Shown in pieces: positions 23,866-35,060 of a stretch of 64,000 nucleotides of DNA. The notes beneath the pieces were generated by a model, which was given only the letters and a program-made list of their open reading frames with translations, did not search any database and was not told the origin of the DNA. Positions within the stretch are counted from its first letter, which is position 1. Each line of letters begins with the position of its first letter. Source of the DNA: Clitoria ternatea (Eukaryota > Streptophyta > Magnoliopsida > Fabales > Fabaceae); contig CM075676.1 of NCBI GenBank assembly GCA_037962975.1, forward strand, positions 48,718,001 through 48,782,000, written 5' to 3'. Both the position numbers and the translations under genes were made by a program.

Positions 23866-26800
23866 ATAAGACATAAGGAAAATAAGAAAAAAAATGTTTT
23901 TTTTCTTTTAATTAATTCTAGTTTAGTCTGAAGGGAACATGTTGAGATTTCTGGGACCTTATTGTATAGTATTGAAAGATTGCTTGTTGTATTTTTCAAC
24001 AGCAATTGATGTAAATTTTGATAAATGATAGAGTTGAGTATTCTCAAATTTTGTTTGTGTTCTTTAGTACTATCAGGGCCAAAAACAGCTTCTATCAACA
24101 TTTGTCTGCTAACAAAATTTTAGTTCAAAAGAGGGAAAAAAATTGAAATGATGAAGGCACTAGGCAGCACGCATTTCCTTTGTTTTAATCAATTTAAAAT
24201 AACCAAAGGCTCATACTAAATTGGAGGAGGATTAATTTAATCAGAGTTAAAGGGTATGATTGTAAATCTATAATACTATAAATAATCTATCATGTATATT
24301 GCTGAGAAACGAAGAGGATGGAACAGAAATCTCTTCATCCAAATCAACAGATATTCAGTTTCTCTAATTTACTAATTTTGAGCAAATGGGGTGGCAATTG
24401 CCGATATTGGAATATCTGCAACTCATTCTGTTAAAGGTGACCACCATGTAATTGATCCGCTAACTTCTGATGTGCCCTTCTAACTTTAGGAAAGGCTAGG
24501 CAAACAACGATTAACACAATGCATATATAGACAAACAACGGAGATAGAAAGTGCACTCAAGTAATGATAATATAAAGCCTCATAAATTATTTCTTAGCGA
24601 ATGCAATCCCAACTCATTGTTCTTTTCTACAAACCGTCAGAAAGTGTCAAGCTATAAAAGTTCAATATAATTTTTTATATATCCTATTTGGTCATTTTGG
24701 TGTTAAGCGTTATAAACTGCAAAGTTAATCCATTCCAGATTTAACACAATTACATATTCTATAACTAAAATTTGGGATTAGAAGTTAAAACAATTATCAA
24801 TGTAACTTTGAAAAAGCTCTTGGGCCATGGCAAATTCGCTATGAGCCCAGCCCAGAATCAGGTATGGGCCTTATAGCAGGTTGATTATGATGATAATATT
24901 AAGCAGCAGGAAATGGTAGGGTCCAAGCTTTGAAGGAACCGGTTCATTATGTCAGATAGTGTTAGTGTTCAACATTTGGGAGAAAAAAGTAACTTTTCTT
25001 TTGCAATGACTGTTTAATTATTCCCTAGCAGATTATTCATAGAGCTTGAGATAATTACCAATCCATAATGAATTTAATATATAAATTTATCTAATTTACA
25101 TAATTTTATACAGAATAGAAAAATAAATATTTCATTTTACACTATTATTAATAGTATTACACTGATTTTTAAAAGATTCTCGTATAATTTTTAATAAAAC
25201 AATGTTATTTTTATCTGTTATATATTAGATTTAACATATCAGACAAATCTTCTGTATATATCTCCAACAAAAGATATAAAAAAAGATGCCTTTGTGTGAG
25301 AGGGCCACATGGGAGGACCAGTTTGTTTTCCTGTGTTGTCATTCTTAATGACACCACCAACTTGTAATGTTCTAACATCATAGCTTATCATGGCATTTTG
25401 AAATACCCTCTTTCTTAAGACTTCCTCTATATTTTTTCAAGCATAATGAGAATCCATCAAATCGAGGGATAAGAAAAGAAAAGAAGAATGAGATGTCAAT
25501 TTGGTTTAAAAGCATAGATCCAAGGCTTTTTCTATTTTCCCCTTATTTGTTCACCTTTTGTGGTTTACATTTCAAGCCAAGTCCATTATCGATACTGATT
25601 TGGTTTTTGTTCTCATCTAAATTGCTTTCTGTTAAAAAAGGGCATACACCATAAAAAAAAAAGCTACCTTTTTGTGTCACTGTGTATTAATTGAGTGTGT
25701 GCAATAAGAAAAACAAAAAAATTATTTTTAAAATATCAACTGAAAAATTGGATGCGATTATGTTGTTGCAATTGTTGAATCATTTTGAAGACAGGTACAG
25801 ATCAATTTGGCTAAGGCAGATTCTAAAGCTAATGAAAAAAGAGAACAAAGATTCTCAAATAACACTTATTTTTTTCTTAAGATATAATATAATATATCCC
25901 AAATTGTCAAATAATTAATCATTGTCACAAAATACATTTTTGGATACAAATTGAGTAATTACTAGGGAAATGAAAAGGTGGGGATGCCAAATCTTATGTG
26001 AAATCTGAAAAAGAAGTTGCAAATGATGGCAGAGAGAGTAGAATCAAACCCACTGCAAATCATTTTATAATTTGTAATGGAAAAACTAACAGGGGAGAGT
26101 GAAATGCTATGCCAAAATTGAGATATTCTTTTGTTAAGAAATGTTCCTTTTTTATTTTATGTATTAAAATAACGGTAAAGAGTAAGAAAATAAATGTCCT
26201 CTTTATAAATAAGATTTTCAACAATTATATTTATATGCTCGTATAATAATTTTATCTATTTTTACCTTATTTTCTTTTTATATTATTTTCTATCACATTA
26301 CATTAACTATCAATTCATTTTATATCTCTTCATTTTCATTTTTTTCTTTTCTTTTCAATCCAGTATGCCCAACAATTTGTTGTGTAACAAACATTTTCCT
26401 AAGAGATTAGATGGCATTGAGTAAATTCCATATTCTCATGCTTTATTTGCGATTTCATACCAATTATTATAACTAGCAAATATTCATACAATCTACTAAT
26501 ATGTAATGAAGCACCCAAATATAAAAAAAAGTTATAAATGTTTACAATTTATTTTGTTAACCATAAAAATAGATTAAAATATAAAATAACATTTAAAATA
26601 TTCAAATTTAATAGAATTCTTTATAAATCATAATTTAAAAATATAACTTTAGTCGAAAACTCAAATATTGATCAAAATAATTACAAAAGGTTAAAAATCT
26701 TCTTTATTTGAATAACTAATTAAAGTTATCCTTTATAAAAAACCAAACTTTCAAATATGTAATTCAGAGGTGAATTACTCTTTTGACAAAATTATTAATT

Positions 26801-27309
26801 TTGTTAACTATCTTAAAAATTATATAACATATATGTGGATACTAATTAATCACAATTGACTATAAAAGATCTCAAGTATATGAAGCATTAATATATAGAA
26901 AAACCTTAGGAGAGCAAGACTGATTTTTTTAATATAAAAAAATTACACTTCAATTTTTTTAATATAAAAAAAAGGAAAAATTTGACCTCATTTCCATATG
27001 CTATTGCTACCAAATTACCTCAATCAAATCATAAAGGTACTAAGAAGCACCATTTTGGACAAAACATGAAAAAGTTGTCAATCACAAACAACGAAAGGTC
27101 ACGTTCAATCTTCGTTTTGCTGAGGCAAACTACGTCAAATAGCTTTCATAAGCAAAGACAATCCAATAAGGCTATCTGATCTGAAACCAACACAAATGCC
27201 AAATCTATAATATATCTTCTTCCCCCACAAAACATAAAAAAGCTAGGTTCAAAACTTTGCAGCCAATTCAGAGACCCCGGTTGCCGGAACTCCCATTTTC
27301 CGGCCAAAA
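23866..27309. other. Intergenic DNA between WIP copy 3 and VAP gene
   Basis: AT-rich with no gene that I can support on either strand. Short open stretches are low-complexity Lys/Asn/Ile-rich. The last 200 bases before 27310 are GC-richer and include the 5' leader of the VAP gene. Confidence 0.55.
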
Positions 27310-29886
27310 ATGGCGGTGGAGAGTGAAAAAACTGGTTCTGATGGCAAAGTTTGGAGCTTTTGTAGTATGCCATTTTGGCAAACGAGTCATGCTGCTTCTT
27401 CATCATCATCTTCTTCTTCTTCTATGCATAATGTTCACCATCATCAAAGCCAGATTCTTCAGTCTATTGATAGATCAACTCATCAACCTTCCACCACTGT
27501 TTCTTCTGTGGCCAAGTCTTTGCTTCCTACGAGGAGAAGACTCCGTCTTGATCCTCCCAACAAGCTCTACTTTCCATGTATTTCTCTCATTAGTCTTCTT
27601 ATTGGCATCACTTTCTGTTTGAGTTTTGATGCATTAACCAATTCAAAAGTGTGGTTTTTTGTTTCCTGTTTTCATTTAATTGCTTGTTAATGGATTTGGT
27701 TATGGCTATGATTAATTGATGACTAATGTACCCATTTTTTGAGTTCTGATTTTTGTGTTTTTTCATTTTTTGTGTGAGATTTGTTACGTATGGTTTTTTG
27801 GAGTTTTTATATTGAGTGTTAGCTCTGTCTCTTGTCTGATTATGATGTGTCTTTGTTTTGAAGATGAACCTGGTAAGCAAGTTAGGAGCGCCATCGCAAT
27901 TAAAAACACTTGCAAGTCCCATGTAGCTTTCAAGGTGCGTTTCATATGGCTACTGATGTTTTATTGTTATGTTGTTCGATTGTTTATTGGTTTCATATAG
28001 CTCGAGTGTATACAAACTTGTTCTCCCATCATGACCTTTCTAGAGCTCGAACCATGGTTCTTGCACTGAGGTCCTAGTGTTCCTCAATCATTACATGCTT
28101 GTTTAGTTCCTAGTTGGGTGGGGAAGTGTAATATGTTGAAGTCTTGAACATAACCATCTTAATATTTGGTTTGACTACATGTATTTTATAGGACTATAAG
28201 TACTTCTATTGTTGTGTATTGAATTTAGTCAAATAATTATATCAGGTTGTTTCCTGCTTCATTTATCCACTATTAAGGTTACAACTAATATTGTCATTTT
28301 CTTTGTTTTAGTTTCAAACAACTGCACCCAAGAGTTGTTATATGCGCCCTCCCGGGGGTATTCTTGCACCTGGTGAAAGTATAATTGCAACTGGTAATCT
28401 ACCCTTCTAAACTATTGTTAAGCAAAACTACAAAAGTATTTGAATAGTTTCAAGTTGGTCATGAATTCTCTTACAATCGTGTCATGTGTTTTGCAGTATT
28501 TAAGTTTGTGGAGCCTCCAGAGAACAATGAGAAACCAATTGATCAGAAAAGCAGGGTTAAGTTTAAAATCATGAGCTTAAAAGTGAAAGGCGAAATGGAC
28601 TATGTACCAGAACTGGTAGTGTATGGTTGTCCCTTTCTGTGGTGTCTAATATCAATCCTCATGTCTCATTCATAATGCCCTTAAATGTGGTTCAAAGTTG
28701 AGTCATGTAATCCTTCTTGATGCAGTTTGATGAGCAAAGGGATCATGTAGCAGTAGAGCAAATTTTGCGGGTGGTTTTTCTGGACCCTGAACGCCCTAGC
28801 CCTGTAAGACTAATATATCTCTAAAAGTTCACATGAAAACTCTACTACTTTGTGTGGAAAGTTGTGATTTTAAGGTAGTGTTTGGTATACAAGTTTTAGA
28901 ACATAATAGAACATGATATTTTGGTTCTATTATATGTTTGCTCACTTTGTTGTATTTTAGAAACAGAACAGATCAGTAGAAAACAATTAAAAGTGGAATA
29001 TTATAGATCCACCAAAATAGATGAAACAAAAATGGAATGGAACATATATAATGAGCACCACTCTAACCTCATTCCATAGTATTTTGTCCATATCATTTTA
29101 ACGTTATCAAACTCAGTACAAAAACCATCATTGTCCTGTTCCATTACATGATGTTATATTCTGCTATCTCCATTCCATAATATAAGGCACAATTCTCAGC
29201 ATATTTTAAAATGATATTTTTTTTTCAATAATACCCCTAATATTAAATTGTTGAAACTTGAAATGATGCTCTAGTAAATAACTTATATAAATAGATTATT
29301 GTCTTGTAAGGTAATTGTTCATTTAATACATCAGAAAAAGAGTCAATTTTCCTTATATTTTTAAACAAAAAGATTCAAATATTTGTACCATTATATAATG
29401 GAATAGAGGTAGTATTTTGTTTTGTTCCATTCATCTAGCATTGCTCTTTAAAAGAACAGAAACTCGACTTGACCACAATGGTTGTGCATGATTATATATG
29501 GATGAGTTGCAATAAGATTCAGTTATCATTAACTTTGTTACACCTGATATTGGTATTTTCTGTGAAATTAACTCTTACTATTAATAATCTTATAAAGGCT
29601 ATGGATAAGCTTAAACGACAACTGGCTGAGGCTGAGGCTGCATTGGAGGCAAGAAAGAAGCCCCTAGAGGAGACAGGTCCACGAATAGCTGGGGAAGGAC
29701 TTGTTATAGATGAATGGGTCAGACACATTAATCATGTTTTTATCTCACCATTTTGGTTTAGCATGTATGTAATTGGAAGCTCACATTTCATTTTTATCTT
29801 ATTCATATTCTATTTTTCTTGTGCAGAAAGAAAGAAGAGAAAGATACCTGGCCAGGCAACAGGTTGAAGTGGTAGATTCAGTGTAA
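27310..29886 (+). CDS. VAP4-type vesicle-associated protein (MSP domain), 7 exons
   Basis: Exons: 27310-27577, 27864-27934, 28312-28393, 28497-28615, 28726-28803, 29598-29717, 29827-29886; all introns GT-AG; product 265 residues. It is a plant VAMP-associated protein of the VAP4 group: a Ser/His-rich N-terminal region beginning MAVESEKTG, an MSP (PapD-like) domain at about 78-206 starting RLRLDPPNKLYFPYEPGKQ and holding FKFQTTAPKSCYMRPPGG, the VAP ligand-binding face, then a Glu/Ala/Lys coiled-coil segment (about 207-235) and a C-terminus ending EVVDSV. There is no C-terminal membrane anchor, unlike VAP27 proteins. MSP domains bind FFAT-type peptides and serve at membrane contact sites. The last intron-6 donor (GTCAGA) is weak. 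It resembles Arabidopsis VAP4-2/4-3 as I remember them. Confidence 0.92.
28875..29118. repeat. Possible MITE in VAP intron 5
   Basis: Left edge GTAGTGTTTGGTATAC and right edge GTTATCAAACTCAGTAC are roughly inverted, and the interior has AGAACATAATAGAACATG-like runs often seen in hAT-type MITEs. The ends match poorly and I see no clear target duplication. Confidence 0.3.
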
Positions 29887-31169
29887 AGTATTGCTGTATT
29901 TATTTTGGTTACTGGTTGTGCTCTTAATGATCTCCAATTTGAATTCCTTGACCACTGTCAAATGTGGTTGAGTGATCTAGCAAAGTGCTCTAAGTAGATG
30001 TTGAGAAACCATTGTTTTGTCCTTGTTCATTAGCATGTCTGTGATGTTGGATGTAATTGAATTAATGATTGGTGGTACTTAATTATACTTCTGTATCAGC
30101 TCCTATAATTTGTAGATAGAAACATCTTGTATGTTTGAAATTAAATTGATCTTTCTCAGCACTCTTTGTTTTGCTATCATGCAACTATTCATGCTGATGG
30201 CTTTGCCTAGGATTTATCATTTATGCTATAGTATAGCTGCTCTTATTATCCCGACAGTCATGAAACAGAAACAGAAACAGTAAGGAACTCTTTTAATTTT
30301 TTCCATTTTTTATAAAGAAGCTAAAAGAATTTTTATTAAATTAACGGTTCGATTGGTTCATTAGAAAACCGTAAGAAAGAAAAGTGCAAAAAAAGAAAAT
30401 TGTGAGAAAAAAAATAGTACAAAAATGATGTAAAAATTGAAGTTGCTCGAGAGAGTTAATATACATATATTGCTGGGCCGTATTGAGTATATTGAAAAGG
30501 GTTTTTAGCAGACCCCAAATTTCAGGACAAAAAATGACTACTATGAATGAAAGTATCTTATGTTAAGATATTCTTTTTATTGGTTTGTAATTGGAAGAAA
30601 AAAAAACTGTAAAATAAAACCGCACATTTAAAGTTACATCTCAAAATTTGTTCATTAAAAATCTCGCAGAGTGATTTTTAATGGAATAAGCATTCAATCA
30701 AAATGAGACTGCTAATGTTTGGAAGAAGTGCTCGGCACACATCAAGATTTGCCGTTATTATGGTGCCAATTTGTTAATTCGACTTGATATTTTTTATTTG
30801 ACAAATTGTTGAGTATTTATTCTTGTTTCCATAATAAATATTTCATTGATTGAGAATCCAATAATTTAGCCAGCATGGTAGTGAATATTTCTCTCTATGA
30901 TTACATTTAGTTTCTTGATTTCTTGAATTATAATAATTATGTCCTGTCAAATTTTCATAATTATTAATTTATCACTTTTAACATCTTCATAAATTGAATT
31001 AATTAGACGGTTAGAAATGTGGTATCATCAAAACTTAAAATATTTAGGTATAAGAGACTTAAACCCAAGATTATTTTAGATTATTCTAGAGCATTTAGAA
31101 GTTTATGTTATGTCATCGACAAGATTCTTACAAATCCAGAAAATTTACAAATAAATAATTGTTATCTCA
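29887..31169. other. 3' flank of VAP gene and intergenic DNA
   Basis: The first 250 bases are probably the VAP 3' untranslated region. The rest is AT-rich without recognised features up to the gypsy LTR near 31175. Confidence 0.5.
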
Positions 31170-31804
31170 TTATTCTAGCTAACCCCCCCCCCCCCCCCAA
31201 TCCCTTTATGTTAAGAAATTATTTTTATCTCCTTAATTCTATTGCTATCTTATATCTTAAAAAGTTGTCCATATTTATTAGATATTGGGCCAAGATCATG
31301 GTCATTCTTTGATGTATAAATATGGTCTCAGAGCCCCCTCTGTAATTCACAGAACTAAAGGAAGACAGACCAGAACCTTTAGTCCCATATTCGATATACC
31401 TAAGTCATAATGACAGCCCCTTACCACTACATTACAAGCCGCCTACAATGGAAAAATATTATGGAAAAGGTGACCCAGAAGAACATATTGTGACATCCCA
31501 GCGCTGTTGAGGGCGGGGAGTGATCGCCGGTGCATTGGCACGGACAAGGAGCGGCTCCTAGCAGGCTTCCAGCGGGGAATGTGACATCCCGGGCACTGTT
31601 GAGGGCGGGGAGTGATCGCCGGTGCATAGGCACGGACAAGGAGCGGCTCCTGGCAGGCTTCCAGTGGGAGGGACACATGAACGAACCGAATACATACCAG
31701 AATGAGAGGGATCCAAAGACTGTATAGGTATGGGACTATACAGTCAAGGATAGCTTAAAGAAATGAATTCGTACTACCTATACCAACAAATGCATTAGCC
31801 TTTT

Positions 31805-31886
31805 CGATGGCTTATCACTTAAGAACTCCAAAGTTAAGCGTGCTTAACTTGGAGTAATTCTGGGATGGGTGACCTCCTGGGAAGTT
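31805..31886 (+). promoter_or_regulatory. 5S rRNA-like segment in Cassandra 5' LTR
   Basis: Matches the middle and 3' part of plant 5S rRNA: AACTCCAAAGTTAAGCGTGCTT (box A region at about 31824-31845) and GGGATGGGTGACCTCCTGGGAAGT (box C region at about 31862-31885). In Cassandra this segment can act as a Pol III promoter; activity of this copy is not known. A few bases differ from 5S rRNA (TAACTTGGAGTAATTCT in the middle loop). Confidence 0.85.
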
Positions 31887-32370
31887 CAGGAAATGTGTGA
31901 GTGAGGACAAAAGCACATTGGAAAGGTCTCGTGTTGGTCTGTGGGAGAGTCGTTCATTCTTGAAAAGCGGCTGGGGCGTTACAGTGGTATCAGAGCCTAG
32001 CCTCTCCTAGTACGGTATGGTTCGGGGACGAACCAAGCGGAAGCTGGTGGGCATGTGACATCCCAGCGCTGTTGAGGGTGGGGAGTGATCGCCGGTGCAT
32101 TGGCACGGACAAGGAGCGGCTCCTGGCAGGCTTCCAGCGGGGAATGTGACATCCCGGGCACTGTTGAGGGCGGGGAGTGATCGCCGGTACATAGGCACGG
32201 ACAAGGAGCGGCTCCTGGCAGGCTTCCAGTGGGAGGGACACATGAACGAACCGAATACATACCAGAATGAGAGGGATCCAAAGACTATATAGGTATGAGA
32301 CTATACAGTCAAGGATAGCTTAAAGAAATAAATTTGTACTACCTATACAAACAAATACATTAGCCTTTTC

Positions 32371-32453
32371 GGTGGCTTATCACTTAAGAAACTCCAAAGT
32401 TAAGCGTGCTTAACTTGGAGTAATTCTGGGATGGGTGACCTCCTGGAAAGTTC
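32371..32453 (+). promoter_or_regulatory. 5S rRNA-like segment in Cassandra 3' LTR
   Basis: Second copy of the 5S-derived segment, with AGTTAAGCGTGCTT and GGATGGGTGACCTCCTGG. It differs from the 5' copy by small changes, such as an extra A in AAGAAACTCC and CTGGAAAGT in place of CTGGGAAGT. Confidence 0.85.
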
Positions 32454-32869
32454 TCAGGAAATGTGTGAGTGAGGACAAAAGCACATTGGAAAGGTCTCGT
32501 GTTGGTCTGTGGGGAGAGTCGTTCATTCCTGAAAAGCGGCTGGGGCGTTACACATATCACCATGTTCACAATAAACCATGTAAGTTTTACGAGTCTTTGG
32601 CCAAAAATCCCCCGACTAATATGGATGATTTCAGGAAGAAGGCAGCACCTTACGTGAATATGGAAGAATATGAAGTCGATCAGGTGGAGAGCTCTGAAAA
32701 CAGCGGGGTAAAAGCAGAACCACCAAGTAACAATACGTAATCATTCACGAAGGCACTCTTTTTCCTACTCGATGGGTTTTTTCCCCTATGGGTTTTCCCC
32801 TAAGAGGTTTAAATGAGGCCCAGTGAAAACATTAATAACACAAGAACGATTTAGCTCAATGATTTTCTT

Positions 32870-33135
32870 CAAAATATTATTACGTTTAAGTCCTAAAACC
32901 CCAAGTGACGGCTCGAGGGTAACGAACAATTATTATTACGTTAAGTCTTAAAACCTCGAGTGACGGCTCGATGGTAACAGCAAATTATTATCATGGTAAA
33001 TTATTATTACGATTAAGTCTTAAAACCCTAAGTGGCAGCTCGGGAATTATTATTACGTTTAAGTCCTAAAACCCCAAGTGACGACTCGAGGGTAATGACA
33101 AATTATTATTACATTTAAGTCCTAAAATCTCGACC
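32870..33135. repeat. Tandem repeats in gypsy internal region
   Basis: About four to five imperfect units of 55-70 bp, each with ATTATTACGTTTAAGTCCTAAAACC, then AAGTGACGGCTCGAGGGTAA. They lie between the gag piece and the integrase piece of the deleted gypsy element, where non-coding tandem arrays are common in plant gypsy elements. Confidence 0.75.
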
Positions 33136-33319
33136 GAGGAGTAAACAACAAATTTCAATTTAAGAATTTCTGAACGACAAAAGCCTAATCACGTTAAGTC
33201 TCAAAATGAAAAATTCCTAAGTTTCTAATTCTAAAGGGAAAAATTCCAGTTATGTCCTAAAACGACAAATTCCCAAGTGCCAACCACAAAACACCATTAA
33301 AGCAGATGCAAGGATTCCT

Positions 33320-33697
33320 GTGAAATTAAGAGAACCCTATCTCAAAAAAACATCTTACGACGAGGAAGAAAAGGCCACAAGGAGACAAGAAGACCTAGAC
33401 CTTAATCTGGAAGAACGAGACATAACCTATATTAAGATACAAACCTCCAAACATAAATCTACTCAGAAATTGAACATATTACTCAGGTCAAGACCTTTTC
33501 AAAGAGGAGATCTAATTCTAATAGTAGTTGACAATAATAGAAGAATCAGAGAGGATGGGGAGCTAGCAGCCAACTAGGAAGGCCCACACTGGGTGAGAGA
33601 AGTCATTGGCAAAGGAACATACCGACTTGAAGAATTAAAAGGAAGAAGCATCCCATGGGCATGGAATGCTACACGTTTAAAGATGTATTACAACTGA
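33320..33697 (+). pseudogene. gypsy integrase C-terminal fragment
   Basis: The plus frame reads LDLNLEERDITYIKIQTSKHK, then RPFQRGDLILIVVD, a stop after GELAAN, then EGPHWVREVIGKGTYRLEEL and WAWNATRLKMYY. These are the GPY/F-type module and C-terminal end of a plant Ty3/gypsy integrase. It is truncated at the left and has an in-frame stop, so it is a dead fragment. Confidence 0.8.
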
Positions 33698-34455
33698 ATG
33701 TAATGAGAGCACTTTTTCCTACCCGAGGGGTTTTTTCCCACTAGGTTTTTCTCCTAAGAGGTTTTAACGAGACCCACTAGAATAGCAATAAGATAAGTAT
33801 GACTCAACTCATCAAATTACGTTAAATTTTAGAATCCCAACCGGAGGAACAACAAAGCTCACGACTAGAAATCATATAGCATACAAACCGCTCGGTGTAG
33901 GACGCTTGGCATATAACCACTCGGTACATAGTCACTCGACTCACCCTATGGCCGAGAGCTCATGACTGAGGGGCTCCTGTTAAGGTCCCCTTTATCCCTT
34001 TATTTTAGAAGATTATCGTTATCTCCTCAACTCTAGAAAGTTATCTCTTTCCCTTATCTTAAAAAATTATTCCTATCTATTAGATATTAATCCAAGATTA
34101 TGACCTTTCTTTGATGCATAAATATGGTCTTAGAGTCCCCTTTGTAATTCAAGTGACATTTTGAGTAAAGAACCTTATTTTCCTAGAGTAATTCTCTAGG
34201 GTTTTGGCATTTATACACTTAGAGTGAACAACAATCATTACCTCGGTAAACGATATTGCCCATGATTAATGTGCAAGGTAGTTCTTTTTCTTTGATCTCT
34301 TACCTCAGCTCATTTTGATCCATCATTTATTAGGTAAAGTATCATACATGCACACCATTTCTCACATTTTTATATGTTATTGCCCACATGGAACCCAAGT
34401 CAAATCCTAGCCATTACATTCAGATAATACATACTAGCTAGCTAGACTAAGTATC

Positions 34456-34717
34456 TATTTGGTAAGATATTTTAGTCAGTTGAGATTAGTAATTGGAATG
34501 TCATAAAGTGTAAATTAGAAGTGTTTGGGTGGATAATTAAAATTTTACTTTTCAGTTAGCTGGTAACGTTTCTTGAAATGCTATATCAAGTAGTATTTTT
34601 TAATCTCAGCTATTATAACTAAAATATTTTTTTTACTTTATTGTGTCTATGTATTTTTAATAATTCCTACTATAATTCTTTAATTTATTTTTAAATTTTT
34701 AGTGCTTTTGATATTTA

Positions 34718-34793
<76 letters not shown>

Positions 34794-35060
34794 AATATTT
34801 CTTTTATGAAATTGACTTCTATGAAAAATACTTATTCGAATTATCATACTTAAACTATGTGTTTTTCTATTTATATATTTCATGAATTTTTTATAAAGAA
34901 AAAAGTCTTAAACATTATTTTATTAATCTTGATACTAATTAAAATATCTCAAAAAAATTACAATTGTGTATATAAAAAAATAAGTTTTACCTAAATAATT
35001 AAATATGTTCTTTTATGTCATTTTATATTTTTTAATTGAAACAGTTAGTTTTACCAAATA
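34456..35060. repeat. Possible MITE containing a TTA microsatellite
   Basis: TATTTGGTAA at 34456-34465 and its inverse TTACCAAATA at 35051-35060 frame an AT-rich noncoding segment; AGTCAGTTGA and CAGTTAG next to them extend the similarity weakly. The layout fits a non-autonomous hAT-like element, but no clear target duplication was found. Confidence 0.3.
34719..34793. repeat. (TTA)n microsatellite
   Basis: About 25 uninterrupted TTA units. Confidence 0.97.

Larger units (their letters stand above)
31489..32552 (+). mobile_element. Cassandra retrotransposon (TRIM with 5S rRNA-derived LTRs)
   Basis: 5' LTR 31489-31983 (495 bp) and 3' LTR 32054-32552 (499 bp), each TGTGACATCCC to GGGGCGTTACA. 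Next to the 5' LTR is the primer-binding site TGGTATCAGAGCC (31985-31997), which fits initiator tRNA-Met. The internal region is only 70 bp. The target duplication is CATAT (31484-31488 and 32553-32557). Both LTRs carry a 5S rRNA-like segment with AAGTTAAGCGTGCTT and GGATGGGTGACCTCCTGG, the defining mark of Cassandra. Each LTR starts with two tandem 91-bp units. It has no protein-coding capacity and depends on other elements for mobility. Confidence 0.95.
31170..34300 (+). mobile_element. Deleted Ty3/gypsy element, host of Cassandra
   Basis: Two related LTR copies frame it: about 31175-31400 and 33978-34290 share ATTAGATATT, GATTATGACC-type and ATAAATATGGTCT blocks. The right LTR begins TGTTAAGGTCCCC after the purine-rich GAGGGGCTCC. 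Between them are a gag start (MEKYYGKGDPEEHI, interrupted at 31488 by Cassandra), a gag piece after it (YHHVHNKPCK), a tandem repeat block and the integrase C-terminus. Reverse transcriptase and most of integrase are missing. Outer ends are approximate because the left LTR start contains a run of 16 C residues. Confidence 0.7.

Noticed and set aside
31427..32292. Several overlapping GC-rich open frames
   Set aside because: They lie in the Cassandra LTRs, which are non-coding; openness follows from the GC-rich tandem unit.
33320..33577. Small host gene of 85 codons
   Set aside because: The translation continues past the stop as gypsy integrase C-terminus, so it is a retroelement fragment.
34680..34883. 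Open frame coding a long Asn run
   Set aside because: It is the translated TTA microsatellite at 34719-34793; no flanking coding signal.
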